NCBI RefSeq assembly: GCF_045277565.1
Contig: NZ_CP123584.1
Location: 1,922,001 to 1,986,000 of the forward strand
DNA from: Aliisedimentitalea scapharcae
GTDB taxonomy: Bacteria > Pseudomonadota > Alphaproteobacteria > Rhodobacterales > Rhodobacteraceae
Length of the DNA stretch: 64,000 bases
Direction: 5' to 3'
Numbering within the stretch: the stretch's first letter is position 1; each line of letters opens with the position of its first letter. Below the pieces are notes generated by a model. It did not search any database, had not been told where the DNA came from, and saw only the letters and a program-made list of their open reading frames with translations. A program made the position numbers and the translations under genes. Of the stretch, positions 16,362 through 24,892 are shown in pieces.

Positions 16362-16961
16362 ATGGCTTTTGAACTTCCTGATCTTCCTTATGCACATGAC
16401 GCATTGGCCGACAAAGGCATGTCCGCAGAGACGCTGGAATACCACCACGACCTGCACCACAAGGCCTATGTCGACAATGGCAACAAGCTGATCGCCGGAA
16501 CCGAATGGGACGGCAAGTCGATGGAAGAGATCATCAAGGGCACCTATGACGCGTCGTCGGTTGCGCAAAATGGTATCTTCAACAACATCAGCCAGCTGTG
16601 GAACCACAACCAGTTCTGGGAAATGATGGGCCCGGGCACCTCGGCCATGCCGGGTGAGCTGGAAAAGGCGCTGGTCGAAGCCTTTGGTTCGGTTGATGAA
16701 TTCAAGTCGCAGTTTTCGGCGGCTGGTGCTGGTCAATTCGGGTCCGGTTGGGCCTGGTTGGTCAAGAATGCCGACGGATCGCTGTCTGTGACCAAAACCG
16801 AAAACGGCGTGAACCCGCTGTGCTTTGGCCAAACTGCGCTGCTGGGTTGTGACGTTTGGGAACACTCGTATTACATCGATTTCCGCAACAAACGTCCGGC
16901 GTATCTGTCGAATTTCCTCGACAACCTGGTGAACTGGGAAAACGTCGCGTCGCGCATGTAA
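16362..16961 (+). CDS. sodB: Iron superoxide dismutase
   Basis: 199 residues. Converts superoxide to O2 and H2O2 in the cytoplasm. The metal ligands are His28, His82, Asp164 and His168 (the last two in GCDVWEHSYYIDF). Gln78 in FNNISQLWNHNQFW takes the place of the active-site glutamine of FeSOD, and the later ENGVNPL segment lacks the glutamine of MnSOD, favouring iron. A good ribosome site (AGGGGG) precedes ATG 16362. It is monocistronic, with a terminator 37 bp after the stop. Confidence 0.95.
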   Translation: MAFELPDLPYAHDALADKGMSAETLEYHHDLHHKAYVDNGNKLIAGTEWDGKSMEEIIKGTYDASSVAQNGIFNNISQLWNHNQFWEMMGPGTSAMPGELEKALVEAFGSVDEFKSQFSAAGAGQFGSGWAWLVKNADGSLSVTKTENGVNPLCFGQTALLGCDVWEHSYYIDFRNKRPAYLSNFLDNLVNWENVASRM

Positions 16962-16997
16962 TCCAAAGACTGTTTCAAAGACTGTTTCAAAGACCGA

Positions 16998-17024
16998 AAG
17001 CCCGGCCGATCTGGCCGGGCTTTT
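16998..17024 (+). terminator. Intrinsic terminator of sodB
   Basis: An 8-bp GC-rich stem, GCCCGGCC (17000-17007) with GGCCGGGC (17013-17020), a 5-base loop and TTTT. Just before it the 13-base unit AAAGACTGTTTCA is repeated in tandem (about 16966-16991). Confidence 0.9.
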
Positions 17025-17143
17025 GTATTTGGAGCACGCGTCATGCAAGGCCGTTCGACCGGCCCCGCCGCCAGTGGGGCAGGTGCTCGACGCATCCCTT
17101 TCGGGGTTTACTTTGTCGCCTGAATGATTTCAGCCTGTGGGCC

Positions 17144-18013
17144 ATGACCGATCATCTCAAAGGCCTTCTTATCACCACATTGGGCGTTCTTCTGGTCATC
17201 CCGGATTCGCTGTTTGTACGATTGATCGTGGCGGACCCCATGGTGATCTCGTTTTGGCGTGCGATGATGTCCGGTGTGATTGTGCTGATCGTGGTTCTGA
17301 CGACCAAAGGGGTGGGCGGGTTCAGGGCAGTGGCAGGAACCGGATGGCGCGGTGCTCTGTACATCGGTTTGATTGCGTCGACCGTTCCGGCCTTTGTTCT
17401 TGCTGTCACCAACACCAGCGTCGCCAACGTGGTGTTCATCTTTGCGTCCATGCCCATCTTTGCCACGGCTTTCGGGCGGGTTTTTCTGGGCGAGCCCGTT
17501 CGGGCACGAATGGTCTGGACCATGGTGGCGGTCGGGGGTGGATTGGGAATTATTGCTTATGGATCGGGCAACCATGCAACCGCGTCGTGGCAGGGGGATC
17601 TCTGGGCGTTGTATATTTCGGTTGCTTATGCGCTGGCGCTGACAATTCTGCGCCAGCTGAAACATGTTTCGATGATCCCGGCAATCCCGGTTGCCTTTAT
17701 CGGTGTCGCCCTTGCTATCTGGGTCGTCGCTGACCCGATGCCCGCCTTTCAGACCCAATGGCCATTGTTCGTTGGTCACGGGGCCTTTATCGGCGCGGCG
17801 ACCTGCCTGTTGGCGATTGGTCCGCGGTTCATCAGCGCCGCCGAAGTCGCCCTGTTGATCCTACTGGAATCTGTTCTGGCACCGGTATTGGTCTGGGCCG
17901 TTATTGGCGAACATCCGGGGTCTTGGGCGGTGTTGGGCGGCGCTGTGGTGATCGGGGCCTTGCTGGTGTCCAATCTTGTGGCCTTGCGCCGAACCGTGCG
18001 GGTCAGCCCCTAG
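17144..18013 (+). CDS. EamA/DMT-family transporter
   Basis: 289 residues with about ten predicted membrane helices in two EamA repeats (VISFWRAMMSG in the first half; EVALLILLESVLAPVLVW in the second). ATG 17144 is chosen because upstream in-frame sequence runs through the sodB terminator. Substrates of the drug/metabolite transporter family range from amino acids to sugars and cannot be assigned here. The 3' end overlaps the convergent LOG-family gene by 4 bp. Confidence 0.88.
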   Translation: MTDHLKGLLITTLGVLLVIPDSLFVRLIVADPMVISFWRAMMSGVIVLIVVLTTKGVGGFRAVAGTGWRGALYIGLIASTVPAFVLAVTNTSVANVVFIFASMPIFATAFGRVFLGEPVRARMVWTMVAVGGGLGIIAYGSGNHATASWQGDLWALYISVAYALALTILRQLKHVSMIPAIPVAFIGVALAIWVVADPMPAFQTQWPLFVGHGAFIGAATCLLAIGPRFISAAEVALLILLESVLAPVLVWAVIGEHPGSWAVLGGAVVIGALLVSNLVALRRTVRVSP

Positions 18014-18567
18014 CGCACCATGTCTCTCAGCGCGTCCAGGCAGTCCCTAGGGGTGGTGGCCCAATGGATGAAATCCCCCAGAGAGGCATCGGCAAACCCC
18101 TGATCTATGACATGGTCCAGCAAATCACGCAGCTTGTCCCAATAGCCGTCGATATTCACAATGACGATGGGTTTGTCGTGCAGGCCCAGTTGCCGCCAGG
18201 TGAGCACTTCGAACAATTCATCCAGCGATCCGGGGCCGCCGGGCAGCACCACCACGGCATCCGCATTCATCAACATGACCTTTTTGCGTTCGTGCATTGT
18301 TTCGGTCACCACATAGGTTGTCAGATCCGATTTGCCCACTTCGCGGCGTACCAGATGTTCGGGAATCACGCCAAAGGTGGTGCCACCAGCCGTTTGTGCG
18401 GCTCGGGCCACTTCGCCCATCAGCCCCACATCGCCGGCCCCGTAGACCAACCGCCAGCCACGTTCGGCCAGGCCCAGGCCCAGATCCCGCGCGCATTGGG
18501 CGTAGACCGGTGATGTTCCGGGGCGGGATCCGCAGTACACGCAGACGGATTTAGGGGTCATGGCCAC
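18010..18567 (-). CDS. LOG-family (TIGR00730) Rossmann-fold protein, putative nucleotide phosphoribohydrolase
   Basis: 185 residues. The N-terminal VCVYCGSRPGTSPVY and the loop VYGAGDVGLMG are typical of TIGR00730. The active-site motif PGGxGTxxE appears as PGGPGSLDE (Ser for Thr, conservative), followed by WRQLGLHDKPIVIVN. Characterised relatives (LOG, PpnN-like) release ribose 5-phosphate from cytokinin nucleotides or purine nucleoside monophosphates. In a free-living bacterium, nucleotide turnover is the likelier role. Confidence 0.9.
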   Translation of the reverse strand: MAMTPKSVCVYCGSRPGTSPVYAQCARDLGLGLAERGWRLVYGAGDVGLMGEVARAAQTAGGTTFGVIPEHLVRREVGKSDLTTYVVTETMHERKKVMLMNADAVVVLPGGPGSLDELFEVLTWRQLGLHDKPIVIVNIDGYWDKLRDLLDHVIDQGFADASLGDFIHWATTPRDCLDALRDMVR

Positions 18568-18678
18568 ACCTTTCGGGGAATGTCAAAGGGTTGAAACAAG
18601 TTGCTTTGACCCCTGATAGCGAGATTGATAGGTTGCCTCAACAAAATGGGTGCCACTCGCCCTGGGGGAAAGAAGAAA

Positions 18679-20673
18679 ATGGCAGGAACAGCCGGTACAG
18701 GGGGCTTTGGGGCCCTGGGTTGGAGTGCGGTTGCCGTAGGGGCAGCCGCAGCAGGAGGCGTGGCGCTGTATGTCGCCGGGGTGATCGGGCCTCAGACGTC
18801 ACAAACGTCGGAACCGGACGTGCCGGTGGTGCAGGAACAGATCGCGCAACCACCTGTTCAGGCGGGTGAACCTGCGCCTGTTGCGACCCTGGACACACCA
18901 AACGCACAGCCGGCCAATCCGCAAATTGACGATGGCGAGCCCCCCCTGCCTGCGGCTGAACCAAAGACAGAGGTCGCTGACACACAAGAGGCCGCGCAAC
19001 CGTCCGAGCAGACCGAAAAACCCGCAGAGCTGGCGACTGATCCCGAGACGGGACAACAGGCGCAGGCAGCAACCGATACAGCCGATTCTGATCAGGCTGT
19101 GACCGGTCAGACGGCGGATCAGCAGGACCCAGAGGCACCGGCCGAGACGGCCACCGCCGCAACAGAGCAGGACGAACCGGCACCGACCGCGAAACCCAAA
19201 GCACCAACCTTGGCCGCGCCGTCCTTTGATCTGGTAAGGGTCGAGACCGACGGCACCACTGTGATCGCGGGCAGCGGCCCCGAGGGCAGTCAAGTCACGG
19301 TGTTTCTGGATGGGGTGACGCAGGACAGGATCGATATCCAGCCCGGCGGACAATTTGTCAGCTTTTTGTCGCTTGGTCACAGCGACGCGCCGCGGGTCCT
19401 GACATTGCAGGCCATGCTGGGCGAATCCGTAGCCGCGGCGGCGGACAGCATCATTCTGGCTCCGGTGCCGCACCCGATTGCGCCTGAAGACGAGAGGGCA
19501 GAAGCGGACCCGGCCAATGTTGCCGAGACGCAACCGGAACAGGACACGACCGCAGTGCCGCAGACCGAGCCGGTGACGCAGGCCGAACAGGTGGCTCAGG
19601 CCGAACAAGTAACGCAGGCCGAGCCGGTGACACAGGCTGACCCGGTGACACAGGCCGAACAGGTGGCACAAGCGGCCCCCAAGGCCGAGACGGCAGGGCA
19701 ATCTACCCCGGCAGCCCCGGCAGAGTCGCAAGAGACCGACAATGCAGCGCTCGACGCGGCACCGTCGGGGACCGATGGCACCGTCACCCCAGCGACTGCC
19801 GCAACGGCGACAGCTGAACCACAGCCCACCGCAACTGTGGACACAACACCGACGCAAGCCCCCCAGGCCGAGACCGTCGTAGCGACGCAAACAGGCACAG
19901 CACCACGGGCGGAAACAGCACAGACTGCCGCGACAGATCCGGACGTCGCGACCCAGGCCACAGCCGAGCCCGAGACGCAGGGGACGACAAGTCAACCTGC
20001 GCCCTCCGAGCCCGTGTCCGAACCCGCCTCTGATGTGGCGTCCGCACCCGCGTCGCAACCGCAACAGACATCGGTTGCGGTCCTGCGCGCCGGGTCTGAC
20101 GGAGTACAGCTGATCCAACCGGCCCAACCCGGTCTGAGAGGCAAGATCAGCCTGGACACCATCAGCTATTCGGAGACCGGCGATGTGATTTTGACCGGGC
20201 AGGCCGCGCCGCAATCCACGGTGCGGGTCTATTTGAACAACCGCGCTGTGTCGGATTTCAATGTATCGCAGGATGGGCGCTGGAACGGGCAACTGGCCAG
20301 CGTCACCCCCGGTATCTACACCATGCGGCTGGATGAATTGGATGCGGGGGGCAAGGTGCTGTCACGGCTGGAAACCCCATTCAAACGCGAAGCGCCCGAA
20401 GTTTTGCGCCCGGTAACGCCGCAGCCACCGGCTGACACCCAGACCCAGACGGCGTCGAGCGATGGCACCGCTGCGCAACCGGCCGCACAGCAGCCTCAGG
20501 CCGCGCCGGTCATCCGGGCTGTCACAGTGCAAAAGGGCGATACCCTGTGGGCCATTTCCCAGGATCGCTATGGCGACGGGGTGTTGTACGTGCGGGTGTT
20601 CGAAGCCAACCGCCAGTCGATCCGAAATCCGGATCTGATTTACCCCGGACAGGTGTTTTCCATTCCGGAATGA
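18679..20673 (+). CDS. LysM-domain envelope protein with two Ig-like repeats and a low-complexity linker
   Basis: 664 residues from ATG 18679 (upstream in-frame starts exist; GGGGGAAAGAAG precedes this one). A membrane anchor lies near residues 8-32 (GWSAVAVGAAAAGGVALYVAG). A long stretch rich in Ala, Gln, Glu, Thr and Pro follows, interrupted by a beta-sandwich-like unit (FDLVRVETDGTTVIAGSG, about residues 190-265). A second similar unit lies near 490-575 (VILTGQAAPQSTVRVYLNN). The C-terminal ~50 residues are a LysM domain (VQKGDTLWAISQDRYGDG ... YPGQVFSIP) that should bind peptidoglycan. It is probably anchored in the inner membrane and reaches the cell wall. Function unknown. Confidence 0.8.
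   Translation: MAGTAGTGGFGALGWSAVAVGAAAAGGVALYVAGVIGPQTSQTSEPDVPVVQEQIAQPPVQAGEPAPVATLDTPNAQPANPQIDDGEPPLPAAEPKTEVADTQEAAQPSEQTEKPAELATDPETGQQAQAATDTADSDQAVTGQTADQQDPEAPAETATAATEQDEPAPTAKPKAPTLAAPSFDLVRVETDGTTVIAGSGPEGSQVTVFLDGVTQDRIDIQPGGQFVSFLSLGHSDAPRVLTLQAMLGESVAAAADSIILAPVPHPIAPEDERAEADPANVAETQPEQDTTAVPQTEPVTQAEQVAQAEQVTQAEPVTQADPVTQAEQVAQAAPKAETAGQSTPAAPAESQETDNAALDAAPSGTDGTVTPATAATATAEPQPTATVDTTPTQAPQAETVVATQTGTAPRAETAQTAATDPDVATQATAEPETQGTTSQPAPSEPVSEPASDVASAPASQPQQTSVAVLRAGSDGVQLIQPAQPGLRGKISLDTISYSETGDVILTGQAAPQSTVRVYLNNRAVSDFNVSQDGRWNGQLASVTPGIYTMRLDELDAGGKVLSRLETPFKREAPEVLRPVTPQPPADTQTQTASSDGTAAQPAAQQPQAAPVIRAVTVQKGDTLWAISQDRYGDGVLYVRVFEANRQSIRNPDLIYPGQVFSIPE
19573..19674 (+). repeat. 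In-frame 18-bp tandem repeat (hexapeptide VTQAEQ)
   Basis: About 5.7 degenerate copies of an 18-bp unit encoding V-[TA]-Q-A-[ED]-[QP] inside the linker of the LysM protein. Copy number probably varies between strains. Confidence 0.85.
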
Positions 20674-20800
20674 TCCCCCCGCGATTGTTCACCCCACCGC
20701 AACGGCGCAGCCCGCAACACTGCTGCGCCGTTTTCCTGGTCCGGGACTGGTCAATTCAGCTGCAGACACATATGTGTGAAGGCCGAGGCAGAGGTTCGAT

Positions 20801-22618
20801 ATGCGACGATCCACCCATGACACCAATGACGCGGCGACTCAATTGGAACGGGGCTCGGGTATGCGGGTCTTGCGCAAGGTCGCACCCTATCTTTGGCCCA
20901 GCGATCATCCTTGGGTAAAACGACGTGTGATTTTGGCCATGGCAATGTTGCTGCTGGCCAAGGTGGTCGCTGTTACCACCCCGATTTTCTACAAGGGTGC
21001 CGTCGATGCGCTGGCAGGCGAAGGCATCCCGCCTGTGGCGTTGGGCGCGATTGGGTTGACCGTTGCCTATGGCGTTGCGCGCCTGATGACGGTCGGGATG
21101 CAGCAGCTGAGGGACGTGATTTTTGCCCCGGTGGGGCAGCGGGCGTTGCGGCAGCTGGCCTTGCAGACCTTTCGGCATATCCACCGCCTGTCCATGCGCT
21201 ATCACATCACCCGCAAAACCGGTGGTCTGTCCCGGATCATCGAACGCGGGGTCAAGGGCGTCGATTTCCTGTTGCGGTTCATGCTGTTTTCGATCGGTCC
21301 GCTGATCATCGAACTGATTTTGGTGGCGGTGATCCTGACGGTGCTGTTCGACGTTTGGTATCTGGTGGTCGTGGCCACCACCATCGTGTTGTATGTCTGG
21401 TTCACCTTCGCGGTGACCGAATGGCGGGTAAAGCTGCGCCGCGAAATGAACACCCAGGATACCGACGCCAACCAAAAGGCGATTGACAGCCTGTTGAATT
21501 TCGAAACTGTCAAATATTTCAACGCCGAAGAGCGCGAAGCTCAGCGGTATGACGTGGCGATGAAAGGCTATGAGGCGGCTGCGCTCAAGACTTCGTATTC
21601 TCTGGCCTTCCTGAATTTCGGGCAAAGTTTCCTGATCACCTGCGGGTTGATCGGGGTCATGATCCTGGCGGCCATCGGGGTGCAGGCCGGGGCGCTGACC
21701 GTTGGCGATTTTGTCATGGTCAACGCCTATATGATCCAGATCACCGTGCCATTGAATTTCCTGGGCACTGTGTATCGTGAAATTCGTCAAAGTCTGGTGG
21801 ATATGGGCGAGATGTTCGACCTGCTGGAACAGCCGTCGGAAGTTTCCAATAAGCCGGATGCCCGGGCTTTGGAGATCAAGGGGGGGGCATTGCAGCTGGA
21901 CAATCTGCGGTTTGCCTATGACCCGGATCGCGAGATCCTCAAAGGGATCAGCCTGGAGGTGCCTCCAGGTCAGACCGTGGCCATCGTTGGTCCGACCGGA
22001 TCGGGGAAATCAACGATTGGGCGTTTGCTGTTTCGGTTTTACGACGTGACCGGCGGGGCGCTCAGGATTGATGGCCAGGACGTCCGCGACGTGACCCAGA
22101 CCAGCCTGCATGACGCGATCGGCGTGGTGCCTCAGGATACGGTCCTGTTCAACGACACCATCCGCTATAACATTGCCTATGGTCGCGCCGGAGCAAGCGA
22201 TGCCGATATCGTAGAGGCCGCGCGCAACGCCCAGATCCACGATTTCATCCAATCACTGCCGGATGGGTATGACACCACGGTCGGAGAACGCGGGCTCAAA
22301 CTGTCGGGGGGTGAAAAACAGCGGGTTGGAATTGCTCGGACCCTGTTGAAGAATCCGCCGATCCTGTTGCTGGACGAGGCGACCTCGGCGTTGGATACCA
22401 ATACCGAACAGGAGATCAAGGACGCGCTGACCCGGGCCGGGCAGGGGCGCACCGTGATCACCATCGCCCACCGTCTGTCGACCGTGGCCGAAGCCGATCT
22501 GATTGTGGTTCTGGATCGTGGTGAAATCGTCGAAACCGGAACGCATGACGCGTTGCTGGCGCAGGACGGTAAATACGCCCAGTTGTGGCACCGCCAGCAG
22601 GTTGACGAAGCCGCCTGA
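20801..22618 (+). CDS. Atm1/ABCB7-type ABC exporter (half transporter)
   Basis: 605 residues (an internal Met at about residue 21, 20861, is an alternative start). An N-terminal six-helix transmembrane domain is joined to one ATPase domain with Walker A GPTGSGKST (about residue 397), signature LSGGEKQRVG (about 501), Walker B ILLLDEATSALD (about 522) and the H-loop ITIAHRLSTV. The segment KYFNAEEREAQRYD and the start MRVLRKVAPYLWP are typical of the Atm1/HMT1 branch. Its members export glutathione conjugates or persulfides in iron-sulfur biogenesis and heavy-metal tolerance. Works as a homodimer. Confidence 0.88.
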   Translation: MRRSTHDTNDAATQLERGSGMRVLRKVAPYLWPSDHPWVKRRVILAMAMLLLAKVVAVTTPIFYKGAVDALAGEGIPPVALGAIGLTVAYGVARLMTVGMQQLRDVIFAPVGQRALRQLALQTFRHIHRLSMRYHITRKTGGLSRIIERGVKGVDFLLRFMLFSIGPLIIELILVAVILTVLFDVWYLVVVATTIVLYVWFTFAVTEWRVKLRREMNTQDTDANQKAIDSLLNFETVKYFNAEEREAQRYDVAMKGYEAAALKTSYSLAFLNFGQSFLITCGLIGVMILAAIGVQAGALTVGDFVMVNAYMIQITVPLNFLGTVYREIRQSLVDMGEMFDLLEQPSEVSNKPDARALEIKGGALQLDNLRFAYDPDREILKGISLEVPPGQTVAIVGPTGSGKSTIGRLLFRFYDVTGGALRIDGQDVRDVTQTSLHDAIGVVPQDTVLFNDTIRYNIAYGRAGASDADIVEAARNAQIHDFIQSLPDGYDTTVGERGLKLSGGEKQRVGIARTLLKNPPILLLDEATSALDTNTEQEIKDALTRAGQGRTVITIAHRLSTVAEADLIVVLDRGEIVETGTHDALLAQDGKYAQLWHRQQVDEAA

Positions 22619-22647
22619 ACCAGTTTTTTCACCAGGATGCCAAAACT

Positions 22648-24294
22648 TTGCCTCTGTTGTCGGGTAACGACCAGGTCAGGGTGACAACAGGGCAAAGGCC
22701 AAAGACGACCGTGTCGAACCGGATTTATTGGATTATGGGGCTGTTTGCCCTCGAAGTTCTGGCCATCGTGCTGGTTTTTCAGGTGTTTTCATCGGTTGAA
22801 TGTCGATTGACCGATATCGAAACCGCCTGTCGGGTGCTGCGCAGTGCCCTGATCCGGATGATGTGTCTGGGGGTGGGGCTGGGTGTGCTCATCTGGTTCC
22901 GCCCCCAGCTGCGACGCCAAGTGGTGCAATCGGCTGCTGTGCGGCCCAGAGACGAGCTCGGGTTGTGGAGTTTTGTGCATCTGGTGGGGCTGGTCCTGAT
23001 CTTTTTGCCCTGGCTGTCTGCGGATGCAAACACGTTGAACGGCACCTTTCCCACCTATTTCCTGAGCCTCGCCCTGGGCGGGGTCTGTGCCGCGGTGGGT
23101 GGTGTGTTCATGGTGCTGTCCTGGCGTGATGTGGTTCGGTTTGGACGGGCCGGTGGGGTTGCCCTGGCTGTGGTCGTCCTGATCGCGCTTGTGATCCCGG
23201 ATTTTGCCGCTGTTCTGGCACCGTTGTGGTGGTCGCTGAATGGATTGCTGTTGGCCACGTTCTATGGGGTGGCGGTGGTTTTGTCCGCTCTGGGCAATGA
23301 CGTAACGCTGAATCCCGACGCCTCGATCATCGGGACGGGAGATTTCTTTGTCGGCGTGGCGGATACATGTTCAGGGATCGAAGGGTTTGCCCTGACCGCC
23401 GGGTTCTTTGCCATCTATTCGATGCTGATGCGGGATACTGTCAAATTGGGCCTGTTCTGGGGTCTCATATTCCCGATTGCCCTGCTGATCAGTTGGTTCT
23501 TCAACGTGCTCAGGATTGCCGGTTTGATCCTGATCGGGGAATATGTGTCGCCGGATCTGGCCGTCAACGGGTTCCACAGTTTCGCGGGTTGGCTGTTCTT
23601 TACCCTGTTGGCCCTGGGGGTGCTGTGGGTGGTCCAGGCCATGCCATCGCTGCACAGGGCGTCCGCCGCCACGCCGGACAAAGATCTGCCGCCCCTGACC
23701 GAAGACACGACCGCTGCATTCATTGTGCCGTTTATCGTCTTTATGGTCTCGGGTCTGTTTGCACAGACGTTTTGGCAATATCCGGTGCTGGCCTATCCGG
23801 TGCAAATGGCCGCCATGGTCGCGATTCTGTGGGTGTTCCGCAAACCATTCCTTGGGTTGGATTGGGGGTTTGATCCGACTGCCTTTGCGGCCGGAGGCCT
23901 GGTCGGTGTCGGGTGGTTGGTCACCGCATCGACCGGCGCGACACAACCGGGCCTGTCGACATTGGGCGCAGGGGCGTTGGTTGCCTGGGGGATCTGCCGG
24001 ATCATCGGAACATCGCTGTTGGTGCCGGTGATCGAAGAGGCGTTTTTTCGGGGTTATCTGTTGCGCTGGCTTGGTGGGGACCATGTGATCCGCACCGTGT
24101 TTGCTGTGGCGGGGTCCAGCCTGGCGTTTGCGATGTTGCATGGGCGCCTGATCGAAGCCGGAGTGGCGGGCGTCATCTTTGCATTGGTAGCGTTGCGACG
24201 CGGGCGGGTGACCGATGCCATCATCGCGCATGCAACCGCAAATGGTGTCATCGCGATCGCTGCAGCGATGAGCGGCGACTGGTCATTGATCTGA
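22648..24294 (+). CDS. xrtE: Exosortase E fused to a CPBP intramembrane protease (VPEID-CTERM type)
   Basis: 548 residues (TTG 22648; GTG 22681 and ATG 22735 are alternatives). A polytopic N-terminal domain carries the exosortase triad: Cys in ADTCSGIEGFALTAGF (about residue 240), Arg in NVLRIAGLILIGEY (about 288) and His in FHSFAGW (about 309). The C-terminal domain is a CAAX/CPBP-type glutamic protease with EEAFFRGY (about 463), FAMLH and HATAN. This fusion defines exosortase E, dedicated to VPEID-CTERM substrates. It should cut at VPEID in the inner membrane and pass the product on. The predicted substrate gene lies 97 bp downstream on the other strand. Confidence 0.93.
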   Translation: MPLLSGNDQVRVTTGQRPKTTVSNRIYWIMGLFALEVLAIVLVFQVFSSVECRLTDIETACRVLRSALIRMMCLGVGLGVLIWFRPQLRRQVVQSAAVRPRDELGLWSFVHLVGLVLIFLPWLSADANTLNGTFPTYFLSLALGGVCAAVGGVFMVLSWRDVVRFGRAGGVALAVVVLIALVIPDFAAVLAPLWWSLNGLLLATFYGVAVVLSALGNDVTLNPDASIIGTGDFFVGVADTCSGIEGFALTAGFFAIYSMLMRDTVKLGLFWGLIFPIALLISWFFNVLRIAGLILIGEYVSPDLAVNGFHSFAGWLFFTLLALGVLWVVQAMPSLHRASAATPDKDLPPLTEDTTAAFIVPFIVFMVSGLFAQTFWQYPVLAYPVQMAAMVAILWVFRKPFLGLDWGFDPTAFAAGGLVGVGWLVTASTGATQPGLSTLGAGALVAWGICRIIGTSLLVPVIEEAFFRGYLLRWLGGDHVIRTVFAVAGSSLAFAMLHGRLIEAGVAGVIFALVALRRGRVTDAIIAHATANGVIAIAAAMSGDWSLI

Positions 24295-24391
24295 CCGGGT
24301 TATCTCTTTGGATTCCGGCAGGGCGTGCAGGCGATTGCTGGCCTCTGCCGGGAGCGCACGCGCCCTCATTTTCCCGCATTGACCGGGCGAG

Positions 24392-24631
24392 TTAGCGACG
24401 GCGACGTTTGATTTCCCGTGTCAGAAGAAGCGCGGCGGCCACTGCGGCTACGGCCAAAGAACCAGTAGAGGCGTCAATCTCGGGCACAGAAGAGCTGGTC
24501 GTGCCACCGCCCCCATAGTTCCAGTTCCCCCACCAGGACCACCACCAGCTATAGCTTTGGGCCGACGCAGAAACAGCCGAAAAGGAAAAGATAGGCACAG
24601 CGGCGATAAGGGGATAGGCGACGCGTTTCAT
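24392..24631 (-). CDS. VPEID-CTERM sorting-signal protein, tryptophan-rich
   Basis: 79 residues. A signal peptide (residues 1-24, ending SASA) is followed by a very short mature part, then the sorting signal VPEID (49-53), a hydrophobic helix (GSLAVAAVAAALLL, 57-70) and the basic tail KRRRR. After signal-peptidase and exosortase cleavage only about 29 residues would remain, six of them Trp (29, 30, 31, 33, 34, 37), followed by a Gly/Thr/Ser spacer. ATG 24631 has GAGGA at good spacing. It faces xrtE and is almost certainly its substrate. Function unknown; a surface anchor, an adhesive or a membrane-active peptide are possibilities. Confidence 0.9.
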   Translation of the reverse strand: MKRVAYPLIAAVPIFSFSAVSASAQSYSWWWSWWGNWNYGGGGTTSSSVPEIDASTGSLAVAAVAAALLLTREIKRRRR

Positions 24632-24852
24632 GTTTGGTCCTCGATAGATCCTGATGCCACTATGGGAAAATCGTAAGGAAATACAAGTTCTTGCCAAACC
24701 GCGCACGGGGAATCGCAACAATCGGCACCTGCCGCATGAACTGTTTCACCGTACAGAACAATGGGATGCAAAACAGGGGCGGCTTGGCTGGTTTGTCTGG
24801 GCGCGACTGTATCCAGTCGAATCAACCTGTGCGGTGGTGCCCCCACAGAGTC

Positions 24853-24884
24853 ACAAGAGGCGCGCGTAAGGCGCCTCTTGTTTT
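24853..24884. terminator. Hairpin beyond the RND pump gene, possible terminator
   Basis: A perfect 11-bp stem (24853-24863 with 24871-24881) and a 7-base loop, 12 bp beyond the RND stop codon. The T-rich side (TTTTGCTT) follows the hairpin on the + strand, so its direction of action is ambiguous. Confidence 0.55.
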
Positions 24885-24892
24885 GCTTGGTC

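Noticed and set aside
19573..19674. 18-bp repeats as a CRISPR-like array
   Set aside because: Contiguous, in frame and coding for a hexapeptide; no spacers.
20801..22618. Atm1-type exporter as lipid A flippase MsbA
   Set aside because: The sequence has Atm1-type segments (KYFNAEEREAQRYD, APYLWP), which MsbA lacks.
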